The notes under the pieces: model-generated
Seen by the model: only the letters and a program-made list of their open reading frames with translations
Told to the model about the DNA's origin: nothing
The model's database searches: none
Shown: positions 38,061 through 51,707 of the stretch, piece by piece
How positions within the stretch are numbered: position 1 is the stretch's first letter
Layout: every line of letters begins with the position of its first letter
Source: Sclerurus mexicanus
Taxonomy: Eukaryota > Chordata > Aves > Passeriformes > Furnariidae
Reading direction: 5' to 3'
DNA: 64,000 nt
Assembly (NCBI GenBank): GCA_013396755.1
Contig: VWZF01002914.1
Location: forward strand, 621,635-685,634
Program-made: the position numbers and the translations under genes

Positions 38061-40079
38061 CACCAATCATTTAGTGTCATTTCACTCTAATCCACTCAAA
38101 GAGATCTATTATTAACAAGAACCTCAGTTACTCCATCTTCAGGGTTGTATCCAAGACTATCCTCTAGTGCACAGCCTTTTGAAAAGAGTCCCATTCTTAT
38201 GTGGCTTTACTGGAAACTTCACTATTGTTATAATTTCTTCTTGCAATAATGATAAAATTTACAGCCTGTTTAAATTGTACTTTGTGAGACTAATATGGCA
38301 GCAATAACAACAGCTTAGAAATTGGATTGCATGTGACTCTGAAAATGGGACACACAAGTAAAACCTTCTGCTTCTCCTGTGTTTGCAAAACAAGCTTCAG
38401 GTCCCTAATATAGAAAAGTAAAGTACAAAGGTCTGAACATATGTGCTCTGGGAATGTTTAGAGAAAGGATATGCCACATCAATGAACAGCAAGATGGTTT
38501 GCCCCAAGAGAAAGTAGACAAGCTCACACAACTCTGTCATTTAATTCTCTTGGCTGCCAGCAGGAGATCTATCACCTTCCTTTAACTTCATTTTCACCAA
38601 AACACTTTATTCACTTTTTTCTTCAAAACAAGAGTTTCAGAAAAGCAAAAAAATATTAATAGATGCCTGAAAGGAAACAACGTATTTTTTCAGAAAAAAA
38701 TGAGCAAGTGACTGGAGAAGTCATTCCACTAAAACAAAACAAAACAAAACAAAACAGAAAAGGACATATATTTTAAATGACATTTCAAAATCTAGCCTAA
38801 TCCAAAAGAGACCACAAGCAATCTGTTTCCAGAACCTTTATTGTGTTCTGCAAAAATCTTTCTGTAAATAAACTTGTCTTAATTATTTAGATTAGCTTGA
38901 TAGATTAAAGTTCTATTTTTGTGGGATCTCATATAAAGCTTTTACCAGCAAGTGATCACTTCTGGGACAACATTTCAGAAGACATCCACATAAAACCCTT
39001 TAGTGCTAAACACATAATCTTCCTGACAAAAACATTCTCTATTTGCCTTCTGCCTCCATTCTTCTTAGAAAAAGAAAAATAAAAACTTTAAGGAAGATCT
39101 TCTCAACTGGTGAGATTTAGTCACTATTATGAATCTTTGCTTAAGTTTTTTTTAATAATAATTAATTTGCTAGAAAAACATGAAAGACATGAAAATTGGC
39201 AGGATTGCATAGAAGTATTTAGAAGGTATAGCAAAATGCATAAGAAATCTGTGTAAACTAAGTATCTTAAAATAGAAGAAAAACTGAAGAAGTCCTGAAT
39301 TACTGACTGTGCTTTTCCACAAGTCTTACTGAGGCAGAATTCTCACTGGGGTGTGTTGAACTATGCAACAGAATCAGAACAAGATGACCCAATTTTATGT
39401 TACGTTGAATAATATGTGATTTCAGAAAAAGTCACTTAATTCCCTACAACTTCAGTTTTCACCTTAGAATAATAGGGGCAGGGTTTTTTTTACATTATCA
39501 AAAAATGCTTCAAAGAAGTGAAATACATATTCTTTCTTTTCTGAGTTTTATGTTTTATAGTTCAACTGTCTCATCATAGAAAAGGAAAGCCACAATGAAT
39601 TCCTTGATGAAGTATGTGCTGTATTTTGCTACACACTGGCAACCAAATAAAACATTGCTATTGCCCTCTCCTGCTTCTTCATCTCCTTCCTCCCCTGAGG
39701 ATCAGTTGGATGTCAGGGAAAATCACACTTATCTGACATCTTTGAAGTTAAGAACATGGTGAGAAAATGGGAAATTTCCTATCCAAAGGGAAGAAATAAT
39801 AGTAGAACACTAGAAAATGAGGTACCACAAAGAAGATGAGTTATTCAATCATTTTGGTTCAACGATCTGGTACAAAAAAACTTACTACTGGATAAAAGTG
39901 CTGACTCTGTCAATTCCAAATGCTTGACTTGATGCCAAGCTAAATATAGGTGGTATCCATGTTATAATTTATAATAACATCTTATTTTTTCACCTCAAAA
40001 ACTAAATATCCAACAATAAATACAAAACAAGATGAAAAATTGTTGCCCCGTTGTTTCAGAGAGATGGTTTTATTACAGC
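38061..40079. other. Unique AT-rich non-coding DNA
   Basis: I see no gene here. A pentanucleotide microsatellite lies at 38731-38755. Confidence 0.55.
38731..38755. repeat. (AAAAC)5 pentanucleotide microsatellite
   Basis: Five perfect AAAAC units are followed by AGAAAA. No element is recognised at either end. Confidence 0.92.
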
Positions 40080-40380
40080 ATTCAGATTTCATGCTCCCAA
40101 ATTAGGTGCTGACTTAGAAGCACTGGGGCCCAGGGTGGAGAAAGTGCCTGGGGCCTCTCCCTGAGGCTTGAAAGGTGCTTCCCTCTCCTGAGGGAACATG
40201 CTTCTGTTGAGGAACTGTGTCACCAGCAAATGAGTTATGGAGGAAGTGAGAAAGCTGTGCAACGTCAGAGAGGATGAGAGATCTACTGCAGCAAATAGAA
40301 TAGTTTGACAGAAGCCCTGTATTGCAAAACACATGGTATTGAATATGTGATCCATGTTAAATCTACCTGAAAAATTCATA
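40080..40380. other. Unidentified GC-elevated block with a 96-codon minus frame
   Basis: The block is richer in G+C than its flanks. The minus frame 40379-40089 is open for 96 codons: a hydrophobic stretch around residues 14-45, then a P/S/A-rich C-terminal part. It ends in AT-rich DNA on both sides. I recognise no domain, splice context or repeat family. A scrap of an endogenous retroelement, an old repeat or chance are all possible. Confidence 0.3.
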
Positions 40381-43300
40381 TACCCGATCGTATCAAGCCT
40401 GGTCCCAAATCTTCTGAATTCCTTTTGAAAGAAATATTATTTGTAAGCTACAAGATCACTCTTCTATATTAACAGTAAGTAAGGACTGGGTAACCTCCTA
40501 ATCTATATTAATGTAGATTAACTGCTTTTATCTACATTATTTACATTTTCTCTGTATTTTATTTTCATAGCAGGATCGGTGGTTTAGGGATTTCTTCTTT
40601 TCCAAGCCTCTTCAAAGACAAGCCATGTTCCATCTCTAAGTACGCACATTGGAGGGGGGGAAGTCAATTACTAGTGAGGAAACACCTAGAAAATTATGTC
40701 ATGATACAAAGAAACTCTTTGTTCTAGTTTCCATGGAAGTAGTACTTACTGCAGTTTAGGAAAGCCCTATTAGAGATGTGTAGTGATTAATTCAGCCTTA
40801 CCTTGAACAAACCACAGTTTTTAAAATTTTCTTCTGAACTTGACCTGTACATCTGGTAAGGGTGGTAGAGAATAGTCATTATTACATACTGAGGTGGCTT
40901 CTAGGAAGGGAAAAATTATGACATGCTGAAGCACCTTTCCACATGATTCATACGCATTTGTGCACGAAACATTTATCACAGAAGATCCTGTTTAGGTCTA
41001 AGAAGTAGCCAGGTAGCTACTGGTTGGCTGTGACTTAGAAACTGACACATATGATTAGGAATACAATAATAAGAAATATTCTGGACTGTCTAAGCATTTT
41101 CCTTAAGTTGAAAATCATAGCTCTGGAGTGAAAAAAAAATTCTCACACCTACCTGTGTGTCTTGCATTCATACATACACACACAATAAAAAAAAAATTTA
41201 GGGATCATGCTACTCTAAAGATATGTTTTATTCTTCCAATTGATTAGAAAAAGTCCTTGAGATCAGTGTTCTCTTAAGAAGTCTATTGCTATTACACATT
41301 GGAAATATTTATCTATGCCTTATTTGGTTTGTTTGGGTGTTTTTTCCATTTTTTTCAATCTAAAGGCTTAGATATTAGTTAGTTTTTTAAACTCTTACAT
41401 TCTATGCAAAGTTCGTCAAATGTGATTTGAAAAAATGTCTGGATTAATGTGTCCTTTTTCTTTCAACTAGCAAAACATTTCCTTAAAAAAGTATTTAAAT
41501 TAATTTTTTTTCATCTGCATAAAAATATCCTACTTATCTAAGTATTAATCTGATGCTTCAGTTTCATATATGACACACAGTGTAGATTGTTCTGTCCTAT
41601 AAAATTTAAATGTTTAGCCATTTTATTCTTTCACATGACAGCATGGTTAGATAGCTGTTGAAGAGATGCTTATGCATAGAATTACACAGGGTGTTGGGAG
41701 GAACAGTAAAGTTTTTTGGCGATGCAACTCTGTCATTAGCTAATTGCAACTGGAAACCCATGTTCTGGATGTACAAAAAAGTGTTGGCTATATCAAAACA
41801 CTGGACAACAGGTTTCTGGCAGGGCCATTTAGAACATTTGAATATAATCAGAAGGGGAAATAAAAATTCTTAATAAAATAAAAAATAATTTTTGAAAAAT
41901 TCCTGAAATATTTTGTCTTCATAATTTTTATCTATGGTTTGTCCAGTGGTGCCTGCTAATTGTATCTAGAAGAGCACTACATTTTCTGTACCCAAACTAA
42001 CACATTTCCCCTCTGAACAGCTGATAAAATCCCTATACTGGGCTGTAAGAAGATGTCGAAACATAAATGGAGTACTTACATCTGACTGCTCTCTGCTTTC
42101 AGTTTCATTTCTGCTTGTGCAATATGGCTACTAAATGCTATCAAAATTGAATTGCGGTTTCTTATCACCACTCTGCATGGCGCAAATGATACATTCAACT
42201 GTGGGTATTCAGAAAGCTTTCAGATTAAGAAGTTTCAATTATGTTGGAAAGCTTTTAAGGTTTTTTTATCATCCATGTATTTTGCACTACACCAATAACA
42301 CATTGAAATACAGTCCAGAAAGGGTGATTCAATGTTCTTCTTTGCCCTTCCCAGCCGCCGAGGTATCTGCAATGCAGAAGGCCACAAATTAGGAGAAACA
42401 GGCACTGTTATAGTCTGAGGCAGATGGCAGGTAGTTTTTAAATGTCTCCATTACCTTATTCTCCACACTGTTCCCTCCTAGTCATCTTAAGCACAGCAGT
42501 ACTTTTCTTTAGCTTTCCTATATGAATATGTAGTTAGCAGATTTACGATACCTCAGCATCTTCTCCTCCTGCTGGCCTACTAGTATTGTCTGCATCAAAA
42601 ATGTAGCATTAGTAAAACTCCCACCTCATCTGGTCTTATTTGCTGGAACATTTTGGGAAATTACATGAATTTGATTGATAATTTCATAACATTCATTGTA
42701 TTGCCACATTTAAAGGTAATCTGTAAATAACTTATCCTCTGCAGATTACTTGTTTTCTGTCCTGTCTCCTCACTAATCCTTTGTTTTTCTTGGTTGATTA
42801 CTTGGTTTTGAGATTTTTTAATCATCACAGATTCTTTCCTTATCATCATAGATACTTGATGTCATGATGAGGATTCAGGAAGCTTATTTTAAAAACCTTG
42901 TTATATGTAAAGTCTTTTTATTTTTTTTTAAGGGGGAAATCTTTTAAAACTTATATTCAAATAAAACTTTCTATGAGGCAGTTTAAAAATCTGGATACTT
43001 CAAAGTACATATCTAGGTTAGTATGTATTATTGTAATATTTAAAGTAATTTCTCTTTTAAACAAAATCAGAACTATTTTCCAAAATTTTTCACTGGAAGA
43101 TCATGTATCCTCAACTTCCGATGTGTCTGTATAATTATCCAGTAACTGAAACTAAGACAACATTTTTTTAAAAAGCATCTGTTGTTACACTTGTTTATCC
43201 TATTTCTTTGAACAAGGAAGTAAGTCAGCCATCAAGGTTAATAAAATTTCTCACTCAGTGATGTGCTAGACATTACTGATATCAGATTTCAGCAAAATGC

Positions 43301-46300
43301 TTTAGGGAAAACCCAGCAAACAGACACTGTTCCACAGGCAATTGGGTGACATTCTGAGGTCTACTTAACATGAGAAGTGATTAGATACTGTAATAATCCC
43401 TTCTGGTCTTCCATCTATGGAAAAGAAGTGTGATTTCTAATGAAACAGAGAAAAAAACCACAGAATTTCACACTTAATAAATGTTCTTTACAGAACACAT
43501 TTGGGTCAACTTTTCCTCTTCTGCAATTGCAGTCTGAAATGATTAAAACACACCCTCAGGCTCTGATTTACTTGCTGTTCCAAATATACCACCACACTCC
43601 TCTCGTAAGATACTAGTGGTGTATGTAGCAGGCCTGAAAGAGCCTCTGCTCTGATAAAGTTCTGACTACTGCTGGAAATAAGGACCATTGAGATCTGCTG
43701 CAGATAACTTAATGGCTGAAACTAGCACATGTTCTGTTCAGCAAAAGAATATGGACACAGTGGGAGGAGTACGTATATCTTTAATGACAGATAATCTCAT
43801 ATGAGATGGAAAAGTTAAGATACCAAAATTTAAGGCACGGCCACACTTCTCACACAAATGATTTAGGAGCCTCTTGGATGACCCTTGACCTTCCAGATCT
43901 TTAGATTATTTATGAAGATTAATGGAGAGCTTTATTTTGGAGAACATTGCCATTGTCAGGAAGTATCAAATAACATAAGTGTATTTGGGTGTCTAATTAT
44001 ATGTTAAACAGACTATATCCATATGCCAATGAAATGATGCAGTCTAAAAATATATATTTTTCTTTTATTAGTGCCACTATATACACTGATGAAATGAGAG
44101 CAGGCACACAAACTAAAAATTCTTAGCCTCACCATTAGCTTAGGTTTTTCAGTTTGTTTTCAATGTGTTTTCCCTCACAGGCTTTAGAACTGGGCCAGCA
44201 TAGAAACATCTGTAGAAGCTGCACAATGCAGAGTAAAAGAATAAAAGGCTTAACTGAAAAAAGCAGTCTACAAAACAATTATATGCAAATCAAACTGTAT
44301 ATTCTGGGGATCATCCAAGGATTGACTAACTTAAAACACTAAAATGAATCAACTGCAAAGTGAAACAACACCAACAAAAGTTACTTATTTTTTCTGTTTT
44401 TTTAAAAAAATTATTCATCCATTTTGTTTAGACACAAAAATTATTTTGCTGTCTCCCTGAAAGATCTATTGGTCAGATTAATATTCTAGTGCTTGAGCAC
44501 TTCAACACAGTCCAAACATTTTATTTTCTATACATTTACAGAATAAACACAACAGTTAGCCACAAATTCATTGCATATGTCCTTCTCTCTGCTTCTTTTT
44601 GCAAAATGTATTTAATTATTCTTTGTCATGCACATTCATGGTAGGTTTTTTCCCCATATTCAAAGATTATTCTTCAAGTGATTAGTCTTCTTCTCATGAA
44701 AGGTCATGGCCAAGAAGTTCTCATTATATAAAAAGAAACTAACAGAATGTGAAATGAACAGACAGGTGAAATAATCCATATCATATACTGTAATCCAGCT
44801 ATCTGAAAAAGAGTAGGATGGTTGGATAAACACCCAACTATTTTTTTTTTTCCGAGCTAGTAGTAAAATGCTTAAGAATGTAGACTGTCAACCCCTTCTT
44901 TGCCATAGGGATTTTAATTTCCTTCAGCAAAACATTTAGCTGAGACTTGAGTGCAGGTACTCTAACAATCTAAAAGACATTTATTTGACATTAGTCATCT
45001 TGGTTCAATCAGGGGCCACCATCACCAAAAACTATTCATTTCATCATAAGATATATTACCAAAATAACAGGATGAATCAGAGCTGGGTCTGCCTCTTCTT
45101 TTTGATTCACTCTGGAGAAAGTCTAGGGAAATGGCTTAAATTAGACACTTAAATTTTTTGATGTCTAGAAATTGTCCCAATACAATAAATGTAGTTACAG
45201 TGTGATACTTCTGTTGTTTTCAGAATCAAAAACTGTGAGGCTTTCCAGAAAACAAATGAAAAGAGCAAATAAAGTAAAGCTACCTGAGTTGCACAGATAA
45301 ACAGTACAAAATAACAGTATAAACACAATATTCTATCAGTAACTATAAACACTACACATCAACAATATAAACCCTATACATTAAGAACATAAAGGTAAAC
45401 ACTAAGACAGTGATGAAAATTATGAAAAACAGATTCCTCATTCACAGCTGGAATCTCCTGAGGTCATGACCTTTTGCCCAAAGAATGGATAGGGTTATCT
45501 TTCAAGAAAAGCCAAAGAGGATATCCATGGCAGTGATCATTGTTCATGCCATGGCTTAGTGCCTGGCAGCAGGAAACAAGCAATTTCTCTTAGATGAGTA
45601 CTCCAAGCAGAATGTTGCACCTGCTAGGGATACACTCTTTCTCTGACCTAAGGCAGGCAAGTATTCATCTTGTAAGATTCTGGAAAGACAGAGTGTAAAT
45701 GGCTGCATAAACAATCAGGTGAGGCACTTAAAAGGGAGGAACTTCAGGTCTAGTTCTTGCTTCAAGGCATAGGAAGGAATTGAATGTTTGTGTCTCCAAG
45801 TACCCTTAAGAGGTGGGAAATCACTACAGCTTCCTCCTAACAGCCTGCAATTTTAGGTGCTGCATAATGCTGTGGCTCGCTAACCTGAGCAACTTCTACC
45901 TTTTCAAAAGAGAAACAAGGGTAAATACAACCCCTGTGTTTCAACTACACTTAGTTTGAGATGTGCAAGCCCATGGCTCCCAATTTAGAAGTTACCATGC
46001 AGTAAGTGTGGGCCCTGAGACTTTGAAAACCATCAGATAAATTCAAATATGCAGATCACGGTCCTCCACTCACCAAAGAAACAATAAAAGCCCAACAAAT
46101 TAAACAAACCAAATGAAGACTGCTATATATCATGCTGACATTTGTTTCCATGTCTAAGAATGGACTAATGAAAAAGTCATCCTCAGACAGAGCAGGAGTT
46201 AGTCAGGTACTCCAGTCCAGACTTTATCAGAAAGACTGAAACTCAATCTCAAACAGAGCATAAAAAATAGTATTAACTACTTCTACAATATAACACAGTA

Positions 46301-49300
46301 TTTCTTTATGTTCTGACTGCACCAAGAGAGTTCTCTAAAATTCCAGAACTGTAACTGCAGGGACTGTAACTAGGCGATCACTGTAAATTCGGGAGTCAGT
46401 GATTCACACACCAGTTAGCCTGGGTAGGCACATGCCTGTGCAGTTCTATTCTACGCATATGTACAGCTGTGCCATGGGACCTGTGCTGGGCAGTGTGGTG
46501 CATATCCCTTGGCTGCAGGATAATCTTAGCCTGCCCAGGGTAACACAGGAACCTGTAGGCAGCTCCCACTCAGTATGGGGATTGCATTTAGCTAAAAAGG
46601 CAGCAAGAAGTTCTCATGTGAACACCTCTTTTCTTTCTTGACAGTAGAATTTATTAATAGAACTGTTTTCTTTTAGGAGAATCCTGTAAAATCTCAAAAG
46701 ATCTTCTTTACAGTCCTAGCTCTAATAAATGGCATTTTAAGTGGTGTTCTACAGGGTATGAGTGCCCTTGTTATTACAATGATAATGAACCATCACTTCC
46801 AGCTGCAACACAGTAACCAAGATGCCTTATGCTCCAGCTGAAATGCCAGTCTTTGGACTTTGAAATAAAAACCATTTCTACTAACATTTCTGGTGTTAAA
46901 AATACTTTACCCAGAACATGCCATTGTAAAGCTTTCATTTTATGTTTTGAAAATCATTTAGGATATGTCCTAAAACGAAGGGTGAAAGTAGAATTTTCTG
47001 AGTAAGTTTCAGATGCAGTCCACACTAACATTCATGATACTGAAAATAACTCCTTAAGAGTGAACTAACCGTCCAGCTTTTTAAAAGTACACCATCCTCA
47101 ATATTTCCTTGTTTCTGGCACTCTTTTTAGAGCTTCATACCTAATATATGAAAAGCTTTGTGTCACTATTTCTTACTTACTCACACGACCAACAGCTGTA
47201 ATCTTCACCTGCTTTTTACCTATAGTTAACAGAAGCATTTGCCTACAAGGATTACAGACTTCCATCCAAGTCACTCCAAGTTTGATACAAAAGCACATTT
47301 AAAATGAAGTCCAGATCAGAGTGAAAAGATCTCAGTGCAACCTATTCTCCTTTAAGCCATTCCAAACAAAGTTACTTAATTAGATAGTAAAAAATATACA
47401 TTCTTACATACTAACCTCCTATTCTCAAAGAGTTCACAAGTCCTGGCAATCAAAAATACATACATATTTAGGAGGAGTAGAACTAAGAGAATTAAGAAGG
47501 TTTGAATGCAAAAGTTATAAAATCAAATTTAATTCTTACGTTTCTGTAAATTCCGACAAATCCACAGACTATAGGGAAATACTCCAGATGTCTAGTAAAC
47601 AAAGATCAGGCAATAAGACATAAACCCCTCTCATATTAATTCCAGTAATGACTACCTTCTCTAAAATATGCAATGACTTGGGTTGGGAGAAGTCTTTGGC
47701 ACATTTTTTCCCTTGAAGCTGTGAATCCCACTGTTTTGTTGTTTTGTTTTTCTATTTTTACCTGCCCTATAAACAGATATAATAATTACTATTCTTTATC
47801 ATATCTGCTTAAAAATATATGCTCCTATCTTAAGAAAAGCATACAATTATGAAAAGTTTCTCCTCTCATCTTCATGGTAATTAAGCACTACACAAGGTTC
47901 TATCAGGGCGTACAACAAAAACAACAACAGTGCCCCGGCAGCAAGGAAACATGTCGCAGTTGCAACTAGGGAACAAGAGAGAGAGACCGGAGCACTGGAC
48001 TGGAAATTTAATGCAAAGTGTTTTCACAACTACTTTTCCATCCAGTTCAAATTGCTTTTACTGCTTGTGATACTCACTGCTTTTCATAAAAATGATGTTT
48101 TATAAAAGATGGACACTCAAAATACAGAAGTATCAAGCAAAGAAGGAAGAAAATTTGCAGAATGTAAAAATCACTACAACGCCTTGAGTGCTCACCGTCA
48201 GACAAACCACAGTTCCAGGAAACAGATCTCTGTTAGCTTCCTAAATGATACATTCAAAAAACAAAAGCAAAGTAAAAGGAATCATCAGTTCAGCATTTAG
48301 GGAAAATATATTTGATAGTATATTTTTAAATGAAATCTCCTCCTCCAATAAAAGTGCCATGTTGCAATCTAGTTAAGTCTATTCACAGTATACCGCACTG
48401 ATCATCTCATTCTTCTCCTGCAAAAAAAACGCAGAGCACACATAATGACAGTGTAATCAACATTTAAATGAATTTACAAGACATTGTCTAGTCTTGTAAA
48501 GACCAGGAAAGACGTAACAATAAGCAGTATAGAAACTGTCTTCACTATCCTATATGGATGAATTTCCTAAAAGTGATGATCTTAAAGTTGGAAATGAAAT
48601 TAATGAATAGAAAGAGAATGGACACAAACAGCATTTACAGCCTTACCCAGACTGATGCTGAGTCTCCCCATCTTCCATATCATTCGTTATAAGGTGAGGG
48701 CACTTAGCAGGATTGGTATGCAAGGTGATTATGCACTTCCATGTTTCATCTAAATCCTTCTGTTTATTCTACCACATCACATAAGAGAACCTACAACACA
48801 CCTACTTTTCATTTTGAATATGAACTGATTTTTTTTTGAAAATCCATTTGTTCAAAACAATAAAATTGCAGATTTTGTAGCCTCATGTTTTAATATGAAA
48901 AATGGATATATCAAAACTACTGATATAATTCATCCATCAAGATCCATGTAACTAAACTCTCTTCTAACCACATGAATAAAAATCCTGAAAAAAAGGATGA
49001 CATATTGCATCAAAGCCTTGAAAGCCCAGAGAGTCTCTGACTTCACCAGAGAAAAGGATGCTAATCTAGCATTCAGGATCTTTAGTCTTTATCATCCTTC
49101 AGTGAAATACACAGAGCTACTACTTCCATTTAGAGAGCTGCTAACTGCATTGCCTCGGAGGAGCAGTTTCTGGGAAGTCAAGTTCCAAGCTCTGTAGGAC
49201 TCATAAATCAGTATCAACTCCTTATATTATACCCTGACATAAATGGGAAAAGCCCCTACACTGTCATTCCCCTTTCTTACATTAACAGTCTGTATAAAGA

Positions 49301-49879
49301 AAATATTCCACTTTAGCAATATGCATGGTATGCTGTGACTGTCATTCTTCATGCTAACATTATTTCCCTCTGGTCCTCCCAGAATTTATTTTCTTACCTG
49401 TAGTCTTACAGCTGAATTATAAATTCTCTAGAAGGAAATATCTTTATTAATGACTTGTTTAGTACTTAAAATGAAATCAAGCTCCTATTCTATGACTGTT
49501 CCAAGCCTATAACACAGTTGCACAAGGCAGACTTTTGAATCTTTACATTAAGTGATGTATTTGTCACTTTGGCACACAAAATAGATGAACATTATCTATG
49601 TTTCATTATAAAGAGACCTAAAGTTTAGGCTTATGGGGTGACACAACACAAAGGTAACAGACTAGCTTATTTCTAGTGTTTGAACAGAAAGCATTTCTCT
49701 CATGTAATACTCATTTGAAAACACATGGTGGTTATGGACCCAAGAGAGATGGTTCTCACATCACCTACAAAACATCTGTAGACTATCGAGAGTAAAAACT
49801 TGTCTTAGGCAACAGCCATTCTCAGTTTAAACTTTGAAAGTCTAATCTTTTAGAACTGCCAACAATTTTACATAAATGT
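40381..49879. other. Unique AT-rich non-coding DNA
   Basis: No gene or certain dispersed repeat is recognised over about 9.5 kb. Around 43371-43425 the words AATCCCTTCTGG and ATCTATGG resemble the 3' end of very old CR1/L3-type LINEs, but the match is too short to call. GC-richer patches at 45430-45900 and 46330-46620 are not identifiable. Open frames stay below 90 codons. Confidence 0.5.
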
Positions 49880-50656
49880 ACAAAATTTAGCAAGAGCAAG
49901 TGCAGGATTCTCCACCTGGGATCCTGGTTACACATAGAAACTGGGGAACGAGAGGTCACAAAACAGCCCCACAGAGAGGAACGAGGAGGTCCTTGGTCAA
50001 TGGCAAACTGAATATGAGTCAGCAGTGCCCCGGCAGCCAGGAGAGCCAACCACGTCCTGAGGGGCATCAGGCAAAGCATCGCCAGCCAAGCGAGGGAGGG
50101 AATTGTCTCGCTCTGCTCTGCACCAGGGTGGCCTCACCTCAAGCTCTGTGTGCAGTTTTAGGTGCCACAAAAGTTCTAAAGCTATTAGAGAGCATCCAAA
50201 GAAGGGCTAGAAGATGTTGAAGGGTCTGGAGGGGAAACCATATGAGGAGCGGCTGAGGTCACTTGGCTTGTTCAGCCTGAAGAAGAGACAAGAGGGAGGG
50301 GAGACCTCATCACAATCTACAGCTTCCTCATGAGGGCAAGTGGACAGACAGGTGCTGATCTCTCAGGTTACCAGTGATAGGATATGAGGAAATTGAATAA
50401 AGCTACATTAGGGAAAATTCAGGTTGGACATTAGGAAAAGGTTCTTCACTGAGAGGATGGCTGATCACTGTAACAGGCACCCTTGGGAAGTGGTTGTGGC
50501 ACCAAGCCTGACAGAGTTCAAGGAGTGTCTCAACAACACTCTTCATCATATGGTTTAGTTTTAGGCAATCCTGAAAGGAAGAGAGAGTTGGACTCAGTGA
50601 TCCCTATGGGTCTCTTCCAACTTGAGATATACTATGATGCTATGAGTCTATGATTC
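49880..50656 (+). mobile_element. CR1 LINE fragment with 3' end
   Basis: A 5'-truncated CR1 starts in the 3' part of the reverse transcriptase ORF (the AGCAAGAGCAAGTGCAGGAT region near 49890). It passes GCATCAGGCAAAGCATCGCC at 50065-50084, GAGCGGCTGAGGTCACTTGG near 50247 and GGTTCTTCACTGAGAGGATG near 50440. It ends in ACTATGATGCTATGAGTCTA repeats at about 50631-50656. It is close in type to the copy at 59455 and differs from those at 4440 and 63020. Two plus-strand and minus-strand frames of about 85-106 codons are remnants or shadows; the original ORF is broken by indels and stops. Confidence 0.93.
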
Positions 50657-51177
50657 CATTTTGACAGGCTTTCTTTTTTTCTTTTACGCTGCTACTATCA
50701 ACTTAACAATTTTTATCCATAAAACAAAAAATCCAGTATCTGTAATGAATTATACTATTAAATTAGGAGAGCTATTTGGAGAATAAATGCATGTAGTACA
50801 TGCTTAAAAACTATACAGAAAACATAATAACAAGATGTATATTATCATTGTGTAATCTATTGGTTTTATTAAATTCTGCATAGACACTGAGAAAGAAGAG
50901 GCTAAACTAACTAAAGAGGATTAACACCATAAGAAAGAACAAAAAGGATTAATTTAAAAATGCTGGGGGAAAATGAAATTGTGTCACAAGATGATATGAC
51001 TCTATAGTTTGGCAAGCTGGTAGCCTGAAACACTGAAAAATAAGTAATTGGCTGCTTGGCTTGTAGTGCTACATTTCTTTAATTGACTATTCTCTGTCCT
51101 TTGTCATTTCAAAAATTCTAAACACAAAATTAAATAGTTTCTAGAAAACAGCCAAGCTGTATTCCTCAGATCTCAGG

Positions 51178-51222
51178 TAGCTTTACATGTAGCTTTATAT
51201 GTAGCTTTACATGTAGCTTTTA
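51178..51222. repeat. 12-bp minisatellite, 3.75 copies
   Basis: TAGCTTTACATG is repeated at 51178, 51190 (one base changed, TAGCTTTATATG), 51202 and 51214 (partial). Confidence 0.95.
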
Positions 51223-51686
51223 CAGCTTATGCAGACAAAAAATGGCAATGTGTTTGTAAGACAGCTGGGCACCAAGTAATAGGTGAATAGACACGCTCAT
51301 GGTTAAGGAGAATTTTGCTGTACATCCATCAGTTCAGGTGGGATAAGCTTTCCCATTTCCTTGCCTGATTACTGTCTCCCATGAGCTGAGGTACTTCTAC
51401 TTAAAATGTTCTTAGGAAGAACCACTGAATCATGTAGTTTCCATGAAGTGCACTCACTACAGCAGTTAGCTGATAGTTCAGTGAAATTATGAATATAGGC
51501 TATGCAAAAGCATCAGTACTGGCTTATACATGGTGGGTTCTTACAGCACTTATTACTAATACGGATTTAATACACAATATTTATAATTCGCATATAGTAG
51601 GATGGATGTGAAAATAAGCTCAGAACAGCATCTAAAAATATTTTTGACAGTAACTGTCCCTTTAGTAGAGATTGGCCTCATTAACA

Positions 51687-51707
51687 TTGATATGACTTTC
51701 ATATCAA
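51687..51707. repeat. Perfect 9-bp inverted repeat with 3-base spacer
   Basis: TTGATATGA (51687-51695), spacer CTT, then TCATATCAA (51699-51707) is fully self-complementary. Its role is unknown; short AT-rich inverted repeats arise by chance. Confidence 0.85.

Noticed and set aside
43371..43425. Words resembling the 3' end of an ancient CR1/L3-type LINE
   Set aside because: Only about 40 bases resemble such an end and no upstream element sequence is visible.
43794..43807. Perfect 14-bp palindrome ATCTCATATGAGAT
   Set aside because: It is short and AT-rich, and palindromes of this size arise by chance in 64 kb.
47930..47990. CAGTGCCCCGGCAGCAAGGA, resembling an internal CR1 word
   Set aside because: Similarity stops after about 20 bases and the flanks are not CR1.
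49900..50220. 106-codon plus-strand frame
   Set aside because: It is a shifted frame through a decayed CR1 and contains CR1 3' sequence only.
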